Made by a program: the position numbers and the translations under genes
Origin: Pseudoalteromonas prydzensis
GTDB taxonomy: Bacteria; Pseudomonadota; Gammaproteobacteria; Enterobacterales; Alteromonadaceae
DNA length: 64,000 nt
NCBI RefSeq assembly: GCF_001661495.1
Contig: NZ_BDDT01000004.1
Span: forward strand, 124,001 to 188,000
Direction of reading: 5' to 3'
In this document: one piece after another, positions 1 to 9,501 of the stretch
Numbering within the stretch: the stretch's first letter is position 1
Layout of the letters: each line of letters opens with the position of its first letter
The notes under the pieces: generated by a model
What the model saw: only the letters and a program-made list of their open reading frames with translations
The model's database searches: none
Told to the model about the DNA's origin: nothing

Positions 1-3000
1 GTGTTGAAGCGAAAGCTGAATTTGCTGCTCGGTTTAAGCTGTTTTCGCAAAGCATTACTAATGCGCTAAATAACGCAAAAACCCCCGAAGCATGTGACGA
101 CCAGCTTTCACGTTTGCTTATTCAACTTGAAGAGCTGGAATCACAATTTAGTGATTTTGACGAATACCTGACAGAGATCATTGCCAAACGTGATGACGTA
201 TACGAAAGCTTTGAGGCACATAAACAAAGCTTAATTGATACCCGCCAGCGCCGCGCTCTGAATTTAGCGAATGCTGCTGAGCGTATATTGCAAGGCGTAA
301 ACCGTCGTGCGCAAAGTTTTACTGAGCTTGATGTATTAAACACTTATTTTGCCGCCGATCCTATGATCAGCAAGCTTCGTGCATTGACTAGTGAGCTTAA
401 AGAATTAGGCGATGAAATTCGTGCCGATGATATTCAATCAAAACTCAAAGCCAGTAAAGATCAGGGCATTCGTTCATTACGTGATAAACAAGATATTTTT
501 ACTGACGGCGGCAATACCGTCAGTATTGGTAAGCATGCTTTTAGCGTCAATAAGCAATTACTCGATTTAACCTTATTGCCGCGTGACGAGCAGCTAATGT
601 TGCATTTAACCGGCACAGATTATTTTGAACCAATAACTGACAAGCAAAGCCTTGAAACCTTGCAACAAAGCCGTCACTTGTGGCAGCAAACTTTGGTATC
701 AGAAAACGATAGCGTTTATCGTGGTGAGTACTTAGCAGCTCAAATTATATTGGCATGTGAGAACAGTGAGCACTCGCTGACTTTTGCGCAGCTAGAGCAG
801 GCACAAAGAGATAAACAGTTATTGCAGTTGGTGCAAAAATTTGCCGAACCGCGTTACCAAGAAGGTTACGAAAAAGGCATTCATGATCACGACACATCTG
901 CGATTATTGATACCTTATTAACGCAAAAAAATAGTTTGGATTTACTTATTTATCCGGCTAGTTGCCGCATTGTTGCGCAGCTGTTTAGTGCGCAATTATC
1001 TGCCGCACAGCAGAGTGAGTATTTCCATCAAGCAAGCAATGCTATTTTGATGGATAAACACTTTACCGCGACTAGTTTTATCGGCGCCTTAACCGCGCAA
1101 TTAAGTGAACAGATCAACGACTTTTTAACTCAAGTTAGCAAATTATCAGCACGCTTTGCTGATTTATCCACTGACTTAGCCGCCGCTTATTTAGTGCAGC
1201 AATTAGCGCAACAAAAAACCGCGGATCAACAGTTGTTTATCGTCTCTCAGCAAGCTAAAAATTTGGCTGAACAGTTTAGTAGTGATGCTAAAGCTAAAGG
1301 TTATAGTAACGAGCTTGCTCAGGCTTGTGAAAACGTCAAGCAAACTGATGAGCGGGCATTATTATTTTTAAGTTGGCTTAATGCGTATTGCTTGCAAAGC
1401 CCTAAAGTGTCGGCAATGGTGCAAGCGGAAGCGGCTAACTACTTACACCTCAGTGCCACTACAGCATTGCAGTATACCGTACTGGATGCCACGCCGAGCA
1501 CGCAAGTTGAGCGTTTAATGGGGCAGCATAATCGAGTGCAAGAGCAAGTCTTAAATTTAGATTACGCTGAGTTTTATGCCAGAACTCGTAAATACATCAC
1601 TGAGCAAGTACCTGCTTTTGAGCAGTATCATGCACTGCGCAGTGATATTTTAGCTGAGCAAAAAGAGCGCCTGCAGCTTGATGAATTTAAAGCCAGACCG
1701 CTTAGTTCGTTTGTACGTAATCAGTTGATCAATAAAGTGTACTTCCCAATTATTGGCGATAACTTAGCAAAGCAAATTGGCTCAGCAGGTAAAAACAAAC
1801 GCACTGATTTAATGGGCATGTTATTACTGATCTCGCCGCCAGGTTACGGTAAAACCACCTTAGTGGAATACGTTGCTAACCGTTTAGGGCTGACTTTTGT
1901 AAAAGTAAATTGCCCGTCGATAGGGCACGATCAGGTGTCACTCGATCCTGCTCAAGCCATGAACGCCACTGCTGAAAAAGAGATTGCAAAAATCAATCAG
2001 AGCTTTGAAATGGGCAATAACGTGATGCTGTATTTGGATGATATTCAGCATACTAATCCTGAGTTTTTACAAAAGTTCATTTCCCTGTGCGATGGTTCAA
2101 GACGGATTGATGGGGTGTGGAATGGTAAAAGTAAAACCTATGATTTACGCGGTAAAAAGTTTGCTGTAGTGATGGCAGGTAACCCTTACACGGAATCTGG
2201 CGAGAGCTTTAAAATTCCTGATATGTTGGCAAACCGCGCCGATATTTATAATCTTGGCGATACTTTAGCTGGCTGTGAGCAAGAGTTTGCCATGAGCTTT
2301 ATAGAAAATGCGCTAACCTCTAATGCGGTATTAGCGCCATTGGCTAATCGCAATATGGAAGATTTATATAAGTTAGTGCGGATGTGTCAAGGCGAAGATA
2401 TTTCATTAAATGAGCTTGAACACGGCTATTCACAAGCGGAAGTTAACGAAATTAAAGCGGTACTGATGCGATTAATCACTATTCGTAATACCGTACTAAA
2501 AGTGAACGCCCAGTATATTGCCTCAGCCGCGCAAGATAATAATTACCGTACAGAGCCGCCATTTAAACTGCAAGGCAGCTACCGTAATATGAATAAAATG
2601 GCAGAAAAAGTAGTCGCTGCCATGAATGACGAAGAACTAGAAAACCTGATCTGCGACCATTATCGCGGTGAAGCGCAAACGCTCAGCAAAGGCTCGGAAG
2701 AAAACTTACTTAAACTCGGTGAACTGCGTGGCACCTTAAGCGCCGAACAGCAGCAGCGCTTTAGTCAAATTAAAGCTGATTTCGTACGGTTAAATAAACT
2801 TGATGGTGCCGGCAGTCCAGTAATGATGGCGGTAGAGCAAATGGGGTATTTACATCAGTCACTGGAGGAGATTGCCAGTAAACTCAGTAAAAACAACCTA
2901 AGCCACGATTACAGCCAGCTACTACAAAGCCTTGGTGTGAATTTGCAAAGCTTAGATAATAAACAAGCAATTAATAGTATTGCGCAATCACTTGATAATA

Positions 3001-3161
3001 AAGAGGCTATGAATGCGTTAACCGCAGCGGTTACTAGTAATAATAACCAAGTATCATTTGCGCAGCTTGTTAATGCAATTAATCAACAAACTCAAGGTAT
3101 CAACAGTAACAATGTGCAAGCTCAGTTTGAAAAATTGATTGCTGCATGGGGCGCGAAGTAG
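1..3161 (+). CDS. AAA+ 'DNA repair ATPase' family protein, 5' end outside window
   Basis: The frame is open from the first bases of the window, so the N-terminus is missing and the apparent TTG start near 114 is not the true start. The visible part is mostly helical and charged, followed by one AAA+ module. Walker A (GYGKTT) lies at about 1842-1859 and Walker B (MLYLDD) at about 2023-2043, with an arginine-rich sensor region after it. The motif GGNTVSIGKHAFSVN upstream of the ATPase resembles the large proteins annotated 'DNA repair ATPase' (DUF3686-type) as I recall them. The actual biological role of that family is not established. The last ~100 residues are a low-complexity tail rich in Q, N and L. 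It is followed 28 bp later by a small lipoyl-domain gene in the same direction. Family assignment is from memory of motifs; ATPase function is clear, DNA repair is only inherited annotation. Confidence 0.75.
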   Translation, partial: VEAKAEFAARFKLFSQSITNALNNAKTPEACDDQLSRLLIQLEELESQFSDFDEYLTEIIAKRDDVYESFEAHKQSLIDTRQRRALNLANAAERILQGVNRRAQSFTELDVLNTYFAADPMISKLRALTSELKELGDEIRADDIQSKLKASKDQGIRSLRDKQDIFTDGGNTVSIGKHAFSVNKQLLDLTLLPRDEQLMLHLTGTDYFEPITDKQSLETLQQSRHLWQQTLVSENDSVYRGEYLAAQIILACENSEHSLTFAQLEQAQRDKQLLQLVQKFAEPRYQEGYEKGIHDHDTSAIIDTLLTQKNSLDLLIYPASCRIVAQLFSAQLSAAQQSEYFHQASNAILMDKHFTATSFIGALTAQLSEQINDFLTQVSKLSARFADLSTDLAAAYLVQQLAQQKTADQQLFIVSQQAKNLAEQFSSDAKAKGYSNELAQACENVKQTDERALLFLSWLNAYCLQSPKVSAMVQAEAANYLHLSATTALQYTVLDATPSTQVERLMGQHNRVQEQVLNLDYAEFYARTRKYITEQVPAFEQYHALRSDILAEQKERLQLDEFKARPLSSFVRNQLINKVYFPIIGDNLAKQIGSAGKNKRTDLMGMLLLISPPGYGKTTLVEYVANRLGLTFVKVNCPSIGHDQVSLDPAQAMNATAEKEIAKINQSFEMGNNVMLYLDDIQHTNPEFLQKFISLCDGSRRIDGVWNGKSKTYDLRGKKFAVVMAGNPYTESGESFKIPDMLANRADIYNLGDTLAGCEQEFAMSFIENALTSNAVLAPLANRNMEDLYKLVRMCQGEDISLNELEHGYSQAEVNEIKAVLMRLITIRNTVLKVNAQYIASAAQDNNYRTEPPFKLQGSYRNMNKMAEKVVAAMNDEELENLICDHYRGEAQTLSKGSEENLLKLGELRGTLSAEQQQRFSQIKADFVRLNKLDGAGSPVMMAVEQMGYLHQSLEEIASKLSKNNLSHDYSQLLQSLGVNLQSLDNKQAINSIAQSLDNKEAMNALTAAVTSNNNQVSFAQLVNAINQQTQGINSNNVQAQFEKLIAAWGAK

Positions 3162-3189
3162 CATTTAAATTAATCACCAAGGAAGCAAT

Positions 3190-3452
3190 ATGGATATCAA
3201 AGTACCTGAACTAAAAGGAGTGATGGGTAAGGCTACGATTTCGGCAATTTATGTTAATGAGGGGGATACCGTAGTACGAAACCAAACTTTATTTGATGTT
3301 GATTTTGACAAAGTGGTGTTGGAAGTGATTGCTGCCTCTGCCGGGGTTGTTCATAGCTTTAGTGCCAAGCAAGGAGATTAGCTATATCCGAGCAAGTGGT
3401 AATGCAACTAAGAGAAATAGCCGTTGCTGAGCAAACAACATCAGAGCAATGA
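3190..3452 (+). pseudogene. Stand-alone lipoyl/biotinyl domain protein, single-base frameshift
   Basis: The 63-codon open frame from ATG 3190 matches the lipoyl domain of 2-oxo acid dehydrogenase E2 proteins. It has the beta-hairpin motif DFDKVVLEV, whose lysine (about residue 41) would carry lipoate. The frame stops at TAG 3379-3381 after KQGD, where lipoyl domains normally continue for about 15 more residues. Shifting frame at 3379-3380 (a two-base codon, so one base missing) restores AISEQVVMQLREI and a tail ending at TGA 3450-3452. This lines up with the end of the SucB lipoyl domain. The gene is therefore either a recent pseudogene, a sequencing error, or a truncated form. No enzyme for which it would be a carrier is visible nearby; it follows the AAA+ gene by 28 bp with an AAGGA ribosome-binding site. 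Confidence 0.7.
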
Positions 3453-3471
3453 CTCTTGCAGATGGACTCGT

Positions 3472-3491
3472 CGAGCAGGATTAACTGCTCG
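3472..3491. terminator. Short inverted repeat between convergent genes
   Basis: A 7-bp stem CGAGCAG/CTGCTCG with a 6-nt loop sits between the lipoyl gene and the convergent dehydrogenase gene. There is no clear T-run, so a terminator role is weak inference. Confidence 0.3.
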
Positions 3492-3532
3492 GCTTGGTCA
3501 TTGATGTTTGTAAAATCAACCGCTTTTAATAA

Positions 3533-4674
3533 CTAAAGTGCATTATAAGGCGGGTTTAATTGGCGTTTTTGAAACGCTAGAATCGCAGTGTTTTTGATTA
3601 TACCGTCTTCAATATTAATCGCGCGGCGGATGGTTTCATCTTGTTGCCATTGTGCCTTGCCTGCTAATACTGTTGGTAAGTATACAATCATGGCGGCAGA
3701 GATTGAACGTGTTGCGCTTTCCCATAAATAACTAGGTGTATGATCAACCGCGTAGTAATCCGTGGTTGCATGGCGAAACATCGGATTTGCAAATGTAGTG
3801 GGTTTAGCAAAAAAGAACCCCATACCTTCGTCACAGCTTACATCAATAATTAAACTGTTTGCTTTTAGGCAGTCCGCTTCAGATCCAATAACAAAATTAA
3901 CTGGGTTTGCAGTTTCTTGAAAAGTACCATTAACGATAATATCGGCTTCGCTGATCAGCTCAGTTAGTGGCCGTTGTGTACCATCGTGTTCAACCACCAT
4001 CATGCGGGCTTCGCCTTCAATACCTTGGCGAACTTTAACGTAATGGCAGTCGAGGATCTCTTCGCGTACTTCGTGATCGGGGCGCTGGATGCAAATCGTA
4101 ATATCTCTAAAACCATGGGCTTTGAGTGCATAAATTGCACCGCGACTAACAGCACCAAAACTAAAGATGATGGTTTTACGTTGATCACCATAATGTCCAT
4201 CAATACCTTTGAGCTGCAGTGCGTGTAACACCGCACAGTAGCCGGCCATTTCGTTATTTTTATAAAAAGTATGACGGCCAACATTGCCTTGTGGCGACCA
4301 TACAAACATATCTTCAAACGCAATGAGAGTGAGTTTTCTATCAACTGCAGCTTGGGTTATTTCGCGTTGTTGTACGCAATGTACGTAGCCCCAAAGGGTG
4401 CCACCTTCACGTAGTTCTTGTAAATCAGCAAGCACCGGTTTGGCGATGATCACGCTGCCTATTTTGGTTAAAATATCACTGCGACTTGCAACACCACCGG
4501 TTAATGCGGCTATTTGCGCATCGCTCACATTAAAAGCTTTGCCGTAGCCTTGTTCAAAGATCAGTTGTTTTCTAAGTTGTTCTGGAATGCGCTTAAGGGG
4601 TCTGGGTGGATGGGGTAACGTCGCTCATCTGTCTTACGTGACGTACCAATTACGCCAATAGTTAATTCACTCAT
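3533..4674 (-). pseudogene. Alanine dehydrogenase/PNT-family (carboxyethylornithine synthase-like) enzyme, frameshifted
   Basis: The long open part (4528 down to 3533, 331 residues) has an NAD(P)-binding core typical of the alanine dehydrogenase/transhydrogenase superfamily. It carries FSFGAVSRGAIYALKAHGF and the block GRHTFYKNNEMAGYCAVLHA, which I associate with N5-(carboxyethyl)ornithine synthase-type proteins. The natural start appears to be the ATG at 4672-4674, giving MSELTIGVIGTSRKTDERRY. That frame runs into a stop. The downstream frame begins with PLKRIPEQLRKQLIFEQGYG, exactly the expected continuation. The switch occurs at a run of four G on the plus strand (4597-4600), where one more base would restore a single frame of about 380 codons. 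Substrate is uncertain. Either a sequencing indel in a homopolymer or a real inactivation. Confidence 0.7.
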
Positions 4675-5015
4675 GCTATCGCCTTGTTTAAAGTATGCTG
4701 AGTTCATAAACGAATGATGCTACTTCGCCAACAAACTGTGGGCTGTTTTACAGGCAAGCGCAACACTTGACTGTAAACAATGGTGCTCAGTAAAGGGTTT
4801 TGTTATTTACTAAATTAGTGTTTTTAATATAAAGCAGTTTTAAATCAGGTGGTTAACTTGCATAGAATGACAAGTTGAAAGTAAATATGGCATAGCCGCG
4901 ATTGGCTTTTGCGTATTAGCGGTTGAGTATAACAGTAAAACAGTGGCGCATGCGCTTAACACAGCAATAAGAAAATTAAACAACTACAAAGACACAGGGG
5001 TATTGTGTGATAAAA
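4675..5015. other. Intergenic stretch without recognised gene
   Basis: AT-rich spacer between two minus-strand genes. It must contain the promoter for the dehydrogenase gene, but no convincing ORF, RNA gene or repeat was seen. Confidence 0.5.
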
Positions 5016-5047
5016 GGACTCGATACAGCGAGTCCCACTTTTTTAGC
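5016..5047 (-). terminator. Rho-independent terminator of the zinc-ribbon gene
   Basis: A 7-bp GC-rich stem GGACTCG/CGAGTCC (5016-5022 and 5029-5035) with a 6-nt loop is flanked by an A-run on one side and TTTT on the other when read on the minus strand. It lies just after the stop codon at 5051. Confidence 0.75.
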
Positions 5048-5050
5048 AGC

Positions 5051-5605
5051 TTACTTTTCTGCAGAATATGGGTCTTCAGCCATTAGGTAGGCTCTCAAAT
5101 CTGCTTTTTGCGGTTGTGAATTAAGCCATGTTCTGAGTTCTTTCACTTTTGTATAAGTGTCTGCGCCGAATTTATCAGCATATATGTCACTAAAGTTTTG
5201 CTTGGTACTTTGCTCTCTAATTTGGTTTTGCCATTGCTGTGTTACTACCGCATTCAATGTACCAGCTAGGCCTTCTTCTTTTAGTAATTCCCATTCACCT
5301 GCATCTAACCAGATCCCACCTACTGGTGCGCTGTAATCTATACGGTGGTCAGTTGATGAAGAAATACGAAACTTACGCATAATGACCCCCGATACTGGGC
5401 AAATTAACGCTTTTTTAGTGTCTGTAGCGTCGGCTTCGAATGAGATATTGTCAGCAAATGCAAAGTTTGGGTTACGCTCTTTCCAAGCTGCAAAGTCTTC
5501 GATTAGTATCCAGTGGCCATTACAGTGCGTGCATGTGTGTGAACGAAATTGACCTTCAATAAAACTAGGTTTAAGTAACCCTTTACCACAACTTGTACAA
5601 TTCAT
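5051..5605 (-). CDS. Zinc-ribbon (TFIIB-type zinc finger) domain protein
   Basis: A 184-residue cytosolic protein. It begins with a zinc-ribbon pair CTSC (residues 3-6) and CTHC (about 25-28), followed by the GHW motif typical of 'transcription factor zinc-finger' (zf-TFIIB) proteins. A second partial ribbon follows (CPVSGVIMRKF, about 69-79), then GGIWLDAGEWELL. The latter matches the 'gG.WLD.gE' signature of the same family. The C-terminal ~60 residues are helical and charged. No enzymatic motif is present. The family is widespread and of unknown precise function. It stands alone with its own terminator and its own spacer upstream. Start ATG 5605 is preceded by AAGGGAT on the coding strand. 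Confidence 0.8.
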   Translation of the reverse strand: MNCTSCGKGLLKPSFIEGQFRSHTCTHCNGHWILIEDFAAWKERNPNFAFADNISFEADATDTKKALICPVSGVIMRKFRISSSTDHRIDYSAPVGGIWLDAGEWELLKEEGLAGTLNAVVTQQWQNQIREQSTKQNFSDIYADKFGADTYTKVKELRTWLNSQPQKADLRAYLMAEDPYSAEK

Positions 5606-5708
5606 AGTATCCCTTAATTCATGCTATTTATTATTAATAATAACAATGATGTTACCGTATTTTTAGAATCAATAACAAAGCTTTGTTCTGTTTAACTGCA
5701 AATTTTAG

Positions 5709-5861
5709 CTAGCGCGTTGACTCTTCGTTTTTACTGCGTTTACAACGCTCTGAGCAGTAAATAACGTTATCCCAGTCGCGCTGCCATTTTTTACGCCAAG
5801 CAAAATCACGTTTGCAAGTGGGGCAGGTTTTTTGCGGTAAAGTTAGTTTTTTATGAGCCAT
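5709..5861 (-). CDS. DUF2256 small zinc-binding protein
   Basis: A 50-residue protein. It begins [16 protein letters not shown] and carries two cysteine pairs, CPTC (13-16) and CSERC (36-40), with many Lys/Arg/Trp residues between. This fits the DUF2256 family of tiny proteins that I recall being encoded beside, or fused to, cryptochrome/photolyase genes. Its ATG overlaps the 3' end of the upstream cryptochrome gene by 11 bp, so the two are almost certainly co-transcribed and translationally coupled. The basic residues and zinc-ribbon spacing suggest nucleic acid or protein binding, but function is unknown. Third gene of the photolyase operon. Confidence 0.8.
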   Translation of the reverse strand: MAHKKLTLPQKTCPTCKRDFAWRKKWQRDWDNVIYCSERCKRSKNEESTR

Positions 5862-7368
5862 TGTGATGGTTTGCCTTGGTATTTTTTGAGCTAGGGGCGA
5901 TGCTTACATGCTTTTTTAAAATCGCAGGAATAGCGCGCTTAACCTCAATACGTTCGCGATATTGCCAAAGCCGTTCTCTCGCTTCTTTAGACGCTTTGGT
6001 TAAATCAATCATCGGTGCAGGGTAATCGTCACCTAGTTTAAAGTCGTTAAACAGCGCTTCCATTGGCGTTTGCTCCCAAGGTTTATGCAAGTATTCTACA
6101 GGCAGCTTTTCAAGCTCTGGGCACCATTTTTTTATAAATTCACCGCTCGGGTCTTGCTCCTCAGATTGTTTAATTGGGTTGTAATGGCGAATAGTATTAA
6201 TGCCCGTGACTGAGGCTTGCATTTGTATTTGCGGGTAGTGGATCCCCGGTTCAAAGTCTAAAAAATAGTTAGCTAACGGCAGGCTTGCATGTTGCCAGCT
6301 GATGTTTAAATGATGCGTAACAAAACTAACTAACATAGCGCGCATTCTAAAATTAATATAACCGGTGGCTTTTAAACAGCGCATGCAGGCATCAATAATA
6401 GGAATACCGGTTTTACCCTGTGCCCAGCGTTGAATATCGCTAGTAACCTGTGCGTCATCACGATATGGAAATGTGTGGTAGCCTGGGTTAAGCGCTTTAA
6501 ATTCCATAGTGCACTGACTTTCAAATTTTTGCATAAAATGACAATGCCAATGCAAACGGGAGATAAACGCCGCGAGTGGTCGCTTCCAGCCTCTTCTATC
6601 TAGGAGCTTCGAGTCATACGTGGTTATTGCTTTTTGGTACACTTGCCGAAGGCTTATATTACCCCATGCTAAATAGGGCGATAGCCTAGAGCAATGGGTG
6701 CGACTTAAACTTGGGCTGGATATTCCTTTTTGATAACCCTTGCCACGTTCAGCAAAAAAGCTTTGCATTACTTCACGAGCAAGTCGTGGGCCGCCTTGCT
6801 GAAAATGTTCATTATCTTGCGTATAAGCTTTGGCAAGCTTAGGTGCTCGGTATTCAGAAAGGGTGAGTGGCTTTATTTGCTTCCAATTAGGTATAGCAAT
6901 AGGTGCTTGCATGGTTTGTTGCCAGCGCTCGTTCCAATTGTGGCGATTTTTTTTACCCCGTATCACAGCCCCAGTTGGCGACTCTAGCCAGTTGATATCG
7001 TTATGTTGACACCATATTTTAATGGCTTTATCACGCTCAAAGGTGTTATTTAGCCCTATCTCTTGGTGGCTAAAGATGTTTGTGATTGCAAACTGCGTAT
7101 TGAGCGATTCAAGCAGGGTTTGCATGTCTTCATTAAATATATATACGTGGCTATTAAAGCGAGCCAACTGAATGTTTAGGTCGCAAATAGATTGATAGAC
7201 AAAGCGCCAATGCCGCTCGTTGTAGTGTCGATCTTCAAGCAGTATAGGTTCAAAGTTATAAATTAATAATGTAGGCAGGCCATTACTAAACGCATTTTTT
7301 AAAGGCTGATGATCGCTTAGGCGTAGGTCACGCTTAAACCAGACTATGTTTATTTTTTTACGCATCAT
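5851..7368 (-). CDS. Cryptochrome/photolyase family flavoprotein
   Basis: About 505 residues. The N-terminal Rossmann photolyase domain starts with [18 protein letters not shown]. The C-terminal FAD-binding helical domain contains [33 protein letters not shown] and a [14 protein letters not shown] motif near the FAD pocket. It is a blue-light-absorbing DNA photolyase or cryptochrome; the lesion repaired (CPD or 6-4) or a signalling role cannot be read from sequence alone. I chose the start at 7368 because ATG there overlaps the TGA of the CRY-DASH gene (ATGATG arrangement), suggesting translational coupling. A longer start at 7386 would overlap the upstream gene by 22 bp and adds residues unlikely to be native. 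It is followed by the overlapping DUF2256 gene. Confidence 0.88.
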   Translation of the reverse strand: MMRKKINIVWFKRDLRLSDHQPLKNAFSNGLPTLLIYNFEPILLEDRHYNERHWRFVYQSICDLNIQLARFNSHVYIFNEDMQTLLESLNTQFAITNIFSHQEIGLNNTFERDKAIKIWCQHNDINWLESPTGAVIRGKKNRHNWNERWQQTMQAPIAIPNWKQIKPLTLSEYRAPKLAKAYTQDNEHFQQGGPRLAREVMQSFFAERGKGYQKGISSPSLSRTHCSRLSPYLAWGNISLRQVYQKAITTYDSKLLDRRGWKRPLAAFISRLHWHCHFMQKFESQCTMEFKALNPGYHTFPYRDDAQVTSDIQRWAQGKTGIPIIDACMRCLKATGYINFRMRAMLVSFVTHHLNISWQHASLPLANYFLDFEPGIHYPQIQMQASVTGINTIRHYNPIKQSEEQDPSGEFIKKWCPELEKLPVEYLHKPWEQTPMEALFNDFKLGDDYPAPMIDLTKASKEARERLWQYRERIEVKRAIPAILKKHVSIAPSSKNTKANHHNGS

Positions 7369-8681
7369 AGCTTGCTTAGCGGCCAATCAGCGGCATCGTT
7401 TGTATCTAACGGGCGAACTGCATTGCCGTGCCAGTGATTTATAAAGCTATTATTCGGGTCATACATTTGCGTTTGCTTTGGTAAATTAAATCGTCTACCA
7501 GAACGCGGATCGGCGCCAACACCCGCTAGATATTGCCAATTACCCCAATTGGCGGCTACATCATAGTCAATCAGTTGCTGTTCAAAGTAAGCTGCACCAA
7601 AACGCCAATCTAGGTTTAATTCATTAACAAAGCAGCTAGCGACTAATTGACGACCACGGTTAGACATATAACCAGTTTGATTAAGCTGCTTCATGCAGGC
7701 ATTAACAATTGGATAGGGGGTTGTGCCTTCGCACCAATTTGCAAAACGCTCAGGGTAAAAACTAGTTAAAGGTTTACGGTGTGTAATCCCTTGAAATGCA
7801 AATAACTGACTATCATAGCGCAAGCTATAAAGTTGAAAATATTCGCGCCAAAGTAGCTCAAAGTAAATCCAATAAGTGGATTCGTTAGCTCCATGTTTTT
7901 GTTCGTATTGCTGTAAGGCAGTCATAATTTGCCGCACTGATAAATTACCATTGGCAAGCCAGGGCGAAAATTTGGTTGAATTTATCATGCCATCAAGGGC
8001 ATTGCGGGTGAGCTTATATTTGCTTGGTGCGGTGCTTGAAAAGTACAGCTCTAAGTGGCGGTGAGCGGCAGCTTCGCCTGCATCAAATACAGTACTGACA
8101 GCGTTAACTTTAGGCAGTAATTTAGACCAACAAACCGGTGCGATCAATGGCACAGGAAAATTATGTGGTAAATCGGTAGCTGGCTTTATAAGTAGGTTAG
8201 AAGATTCAATTTTTTTGCGGAATTGGCTGAAGGTTGCCGGTAGCTCATTAACTACAAACGGCAGCTGCTGCAAATCATAGAGCGTAAAAGTATTACTTTG
8301 CTTAAGTGTAAGAGTGTCATATTTATTGGTGATCGCTGCCAGTGTTCGCCTTTCATTTAAGCCCATTTGTTCGCTGCAATACAGCACGTGAATATTGTGG
8401 TGAGAGTAATAATGACCAATTACGTCTATGGGTGTTTTAAAATAAACCACCAAGTGCTGACCGAATGAATTAAGTTGGTTATTTAATTCATGCAGTGACT
8501 TTACTAAGAAAGCCCAACGTTGCCCGCCTAACGTTTGGCAGTTAAAGCGATTGCTTTTAAACCATTTAGGATCAATACAATAGATAAAGCTAATTTTTGA
8601 ACTTTGCTCACACGCTTGCTGTAATAGCTGATTATCGCGTAAGCGTAAGTCATGGGTAAACCAATATAAGGAGTGTGTCAT
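7365..8681 (-). CDS. Cryptochrome DASH
   Basis: A 438-residue flavoprotein with photolyase domain start [19 protein letters not shown]-type blocks include [13 protein letters not shown] followed by [45 protein letters not shown] and the C-terminal motif [17 protein letters not shown]. Length fits bacterial CRY-DASH (about 430-460). The family repairs pyrimidine dimers in single-stranded DNA and may sense blue light. First gene of a minus-strand operon: cry-DASH, second cryptochrome, DUF2256. The divergent neighbour on the plus strand is a flavin reductase-like gene. The spacer of about 120 bp between them holds both promoters. Confidence 0.92.
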   Translation of the reverse strand: MTHSLYWFTHDLRLRDNQLLQQACEQSSKISFIYCIDPKWFKSNRFNCQTLGGQRWAFLVKSLHELNNQLNSFGQHLVVYFKTPIDVIGHYYSHHNIHVLYCSEQMGLNERRTLAAITNKYDTLTLKQSNTFTLYDLQQLPFVVNELPATFSQFRKKIESSNLLIKPATDLPHNFPVPLIAPVCWSKLLPKVNAVSTVFDAGEAAAHRHLELYFSSTAPSKYKLTRNALDGMINSTKFSPWLANGNLSVRQIMTALQQYEQKHGANESTYWIYFELLWREYFQLYSLRYDSQLFAFQGITHRKPLTSFYPERFANWCEGTTPYPIVNACMKQLNQTGYMSNRGRQLVASCFVNELNLDWRFGAAYFEQQLIDYDVAANWGNWQYLAGVGADPRSGRRFNLPKQTQMYDPNNSFINHWHGNAVRPLDTNDAADWPLSKL

Positions 8682-8800
8682 ATAATTAACTTGCCATTTT
8701 AGTTGTGCTAATCCATTCTGATTTTTATACGTAATAAACTTAAAACACGTTTAAAAAAGAGCTAATGTATAATTATTTTTATAACTAAGGTGAAGCGAAG

Positions 8801-9412
8801 GTGTATTTAGATTTAACGGATGACGGCAATAAAATTAATATTTACAGCCAGTTAGTGGGAGGCATTACGCCAAGGCCGATTGCTTGGGTAAGTACCGTCG
8901 ACAGTGATGGTGTGGCAAATATTGCTCCTTATTCGTTTTTTACTGTGGCCAGTGTTAATCCACCAGTATTGAGTGTGACGCAGGTAAACCCGAGTGATAA
9001 TAAAAATAAAGATACTTTAAACAACTTATTGGCTACAAAAGAGTGTGTGATTAATGTAGTTAGTCATGAGTTGGTGGAGCAAATGAATCAAAGCTGTGGT
9101 AATTATCCTTCACAAGTTAGTGAGTTTGCAGCTGTGGGGATTGAGGCAACAGCCAGTCAAGTTGTAAAACCTTTAAGTGTGGCTGCTGCTAAAGTGCGTT
9201 ATGAATGTCGATTACGTGAAGTGATCACAATTTCAAAGCAATCTGCTGGTGGTCAAATGATGTTACTTGATGTGGTAGGGGTTTTTATTGATGACAACGT
9301 GTTGATTGATGGTTATATCGACCCGCATGTCTTGAATACTGTTGGAAAGATGGGCGGCAATGAGTTTGCTACCACACAGCAGTTATTTAGCTTAATTCGG
9401 CCTGAACTTTAA
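8801..9412 (+). CDS. Flavin reductase-like (FMN-binding split barrel) protein
   Basis: A 203-residue protein of the flavin reductase-like family. Diagnostic blocks are GGITPRPIAWVSTVDSDGV, NIAPYSFFTVASVNPP and KDTLNNLLATKECVINVV, all in the N-terminal FMN-binding half. These proteins bind FMN and either reduce flavins with NAD(P)H or act in partner oxygenase systems. No oxygenase partner is adjacent. The start is GTG at 8801, preceded by AAGG at 8-10 nt spacing; no ATG is available at the family's N-terminus. It is divergent from the cryptochrome operon, which invites the idea of a role in supplying reduced flavin. That is inference from position only. Confidence 0.85.
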   Translation: MYLDLTDDGNKINIYSQLVGGITPRPIAWVSTVDSDGVANIAPYSFFTVASVNPPVLSVTQVNPSDNKNKDTLNNLLATKECVINVVSHELVEQMNQSCGNYPSQVSEFAAVGIEATASQVVKPLSVAAAKVRYECRLREVITISKQSAGGQMMLLDVVGVFIDDNVLIDGYIDPHVLNTVGKMGGNEFATTQQLFSLIRPEL

Positions 9413-9455
9413 ATATACATAGCTGTTAGCGAGGCTCTAAAACGCGCTTAATACA

Positions 9456-9487
9456 AAGCCAAGTACTAGGTACTTGGCTTATTTTTT
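9456..9487 (+). terminator. Rho-independent terminator after flavin reductase gene
   Basis: Perfect 10-bp stem AAGCCAAGTA/TACTTGGCTT with a 5-nt loop, followed by ATTTTTTT. Confidence 0.9.
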
Positions 9488-9501
9488 TGTAAACTTTTAA
9501 C

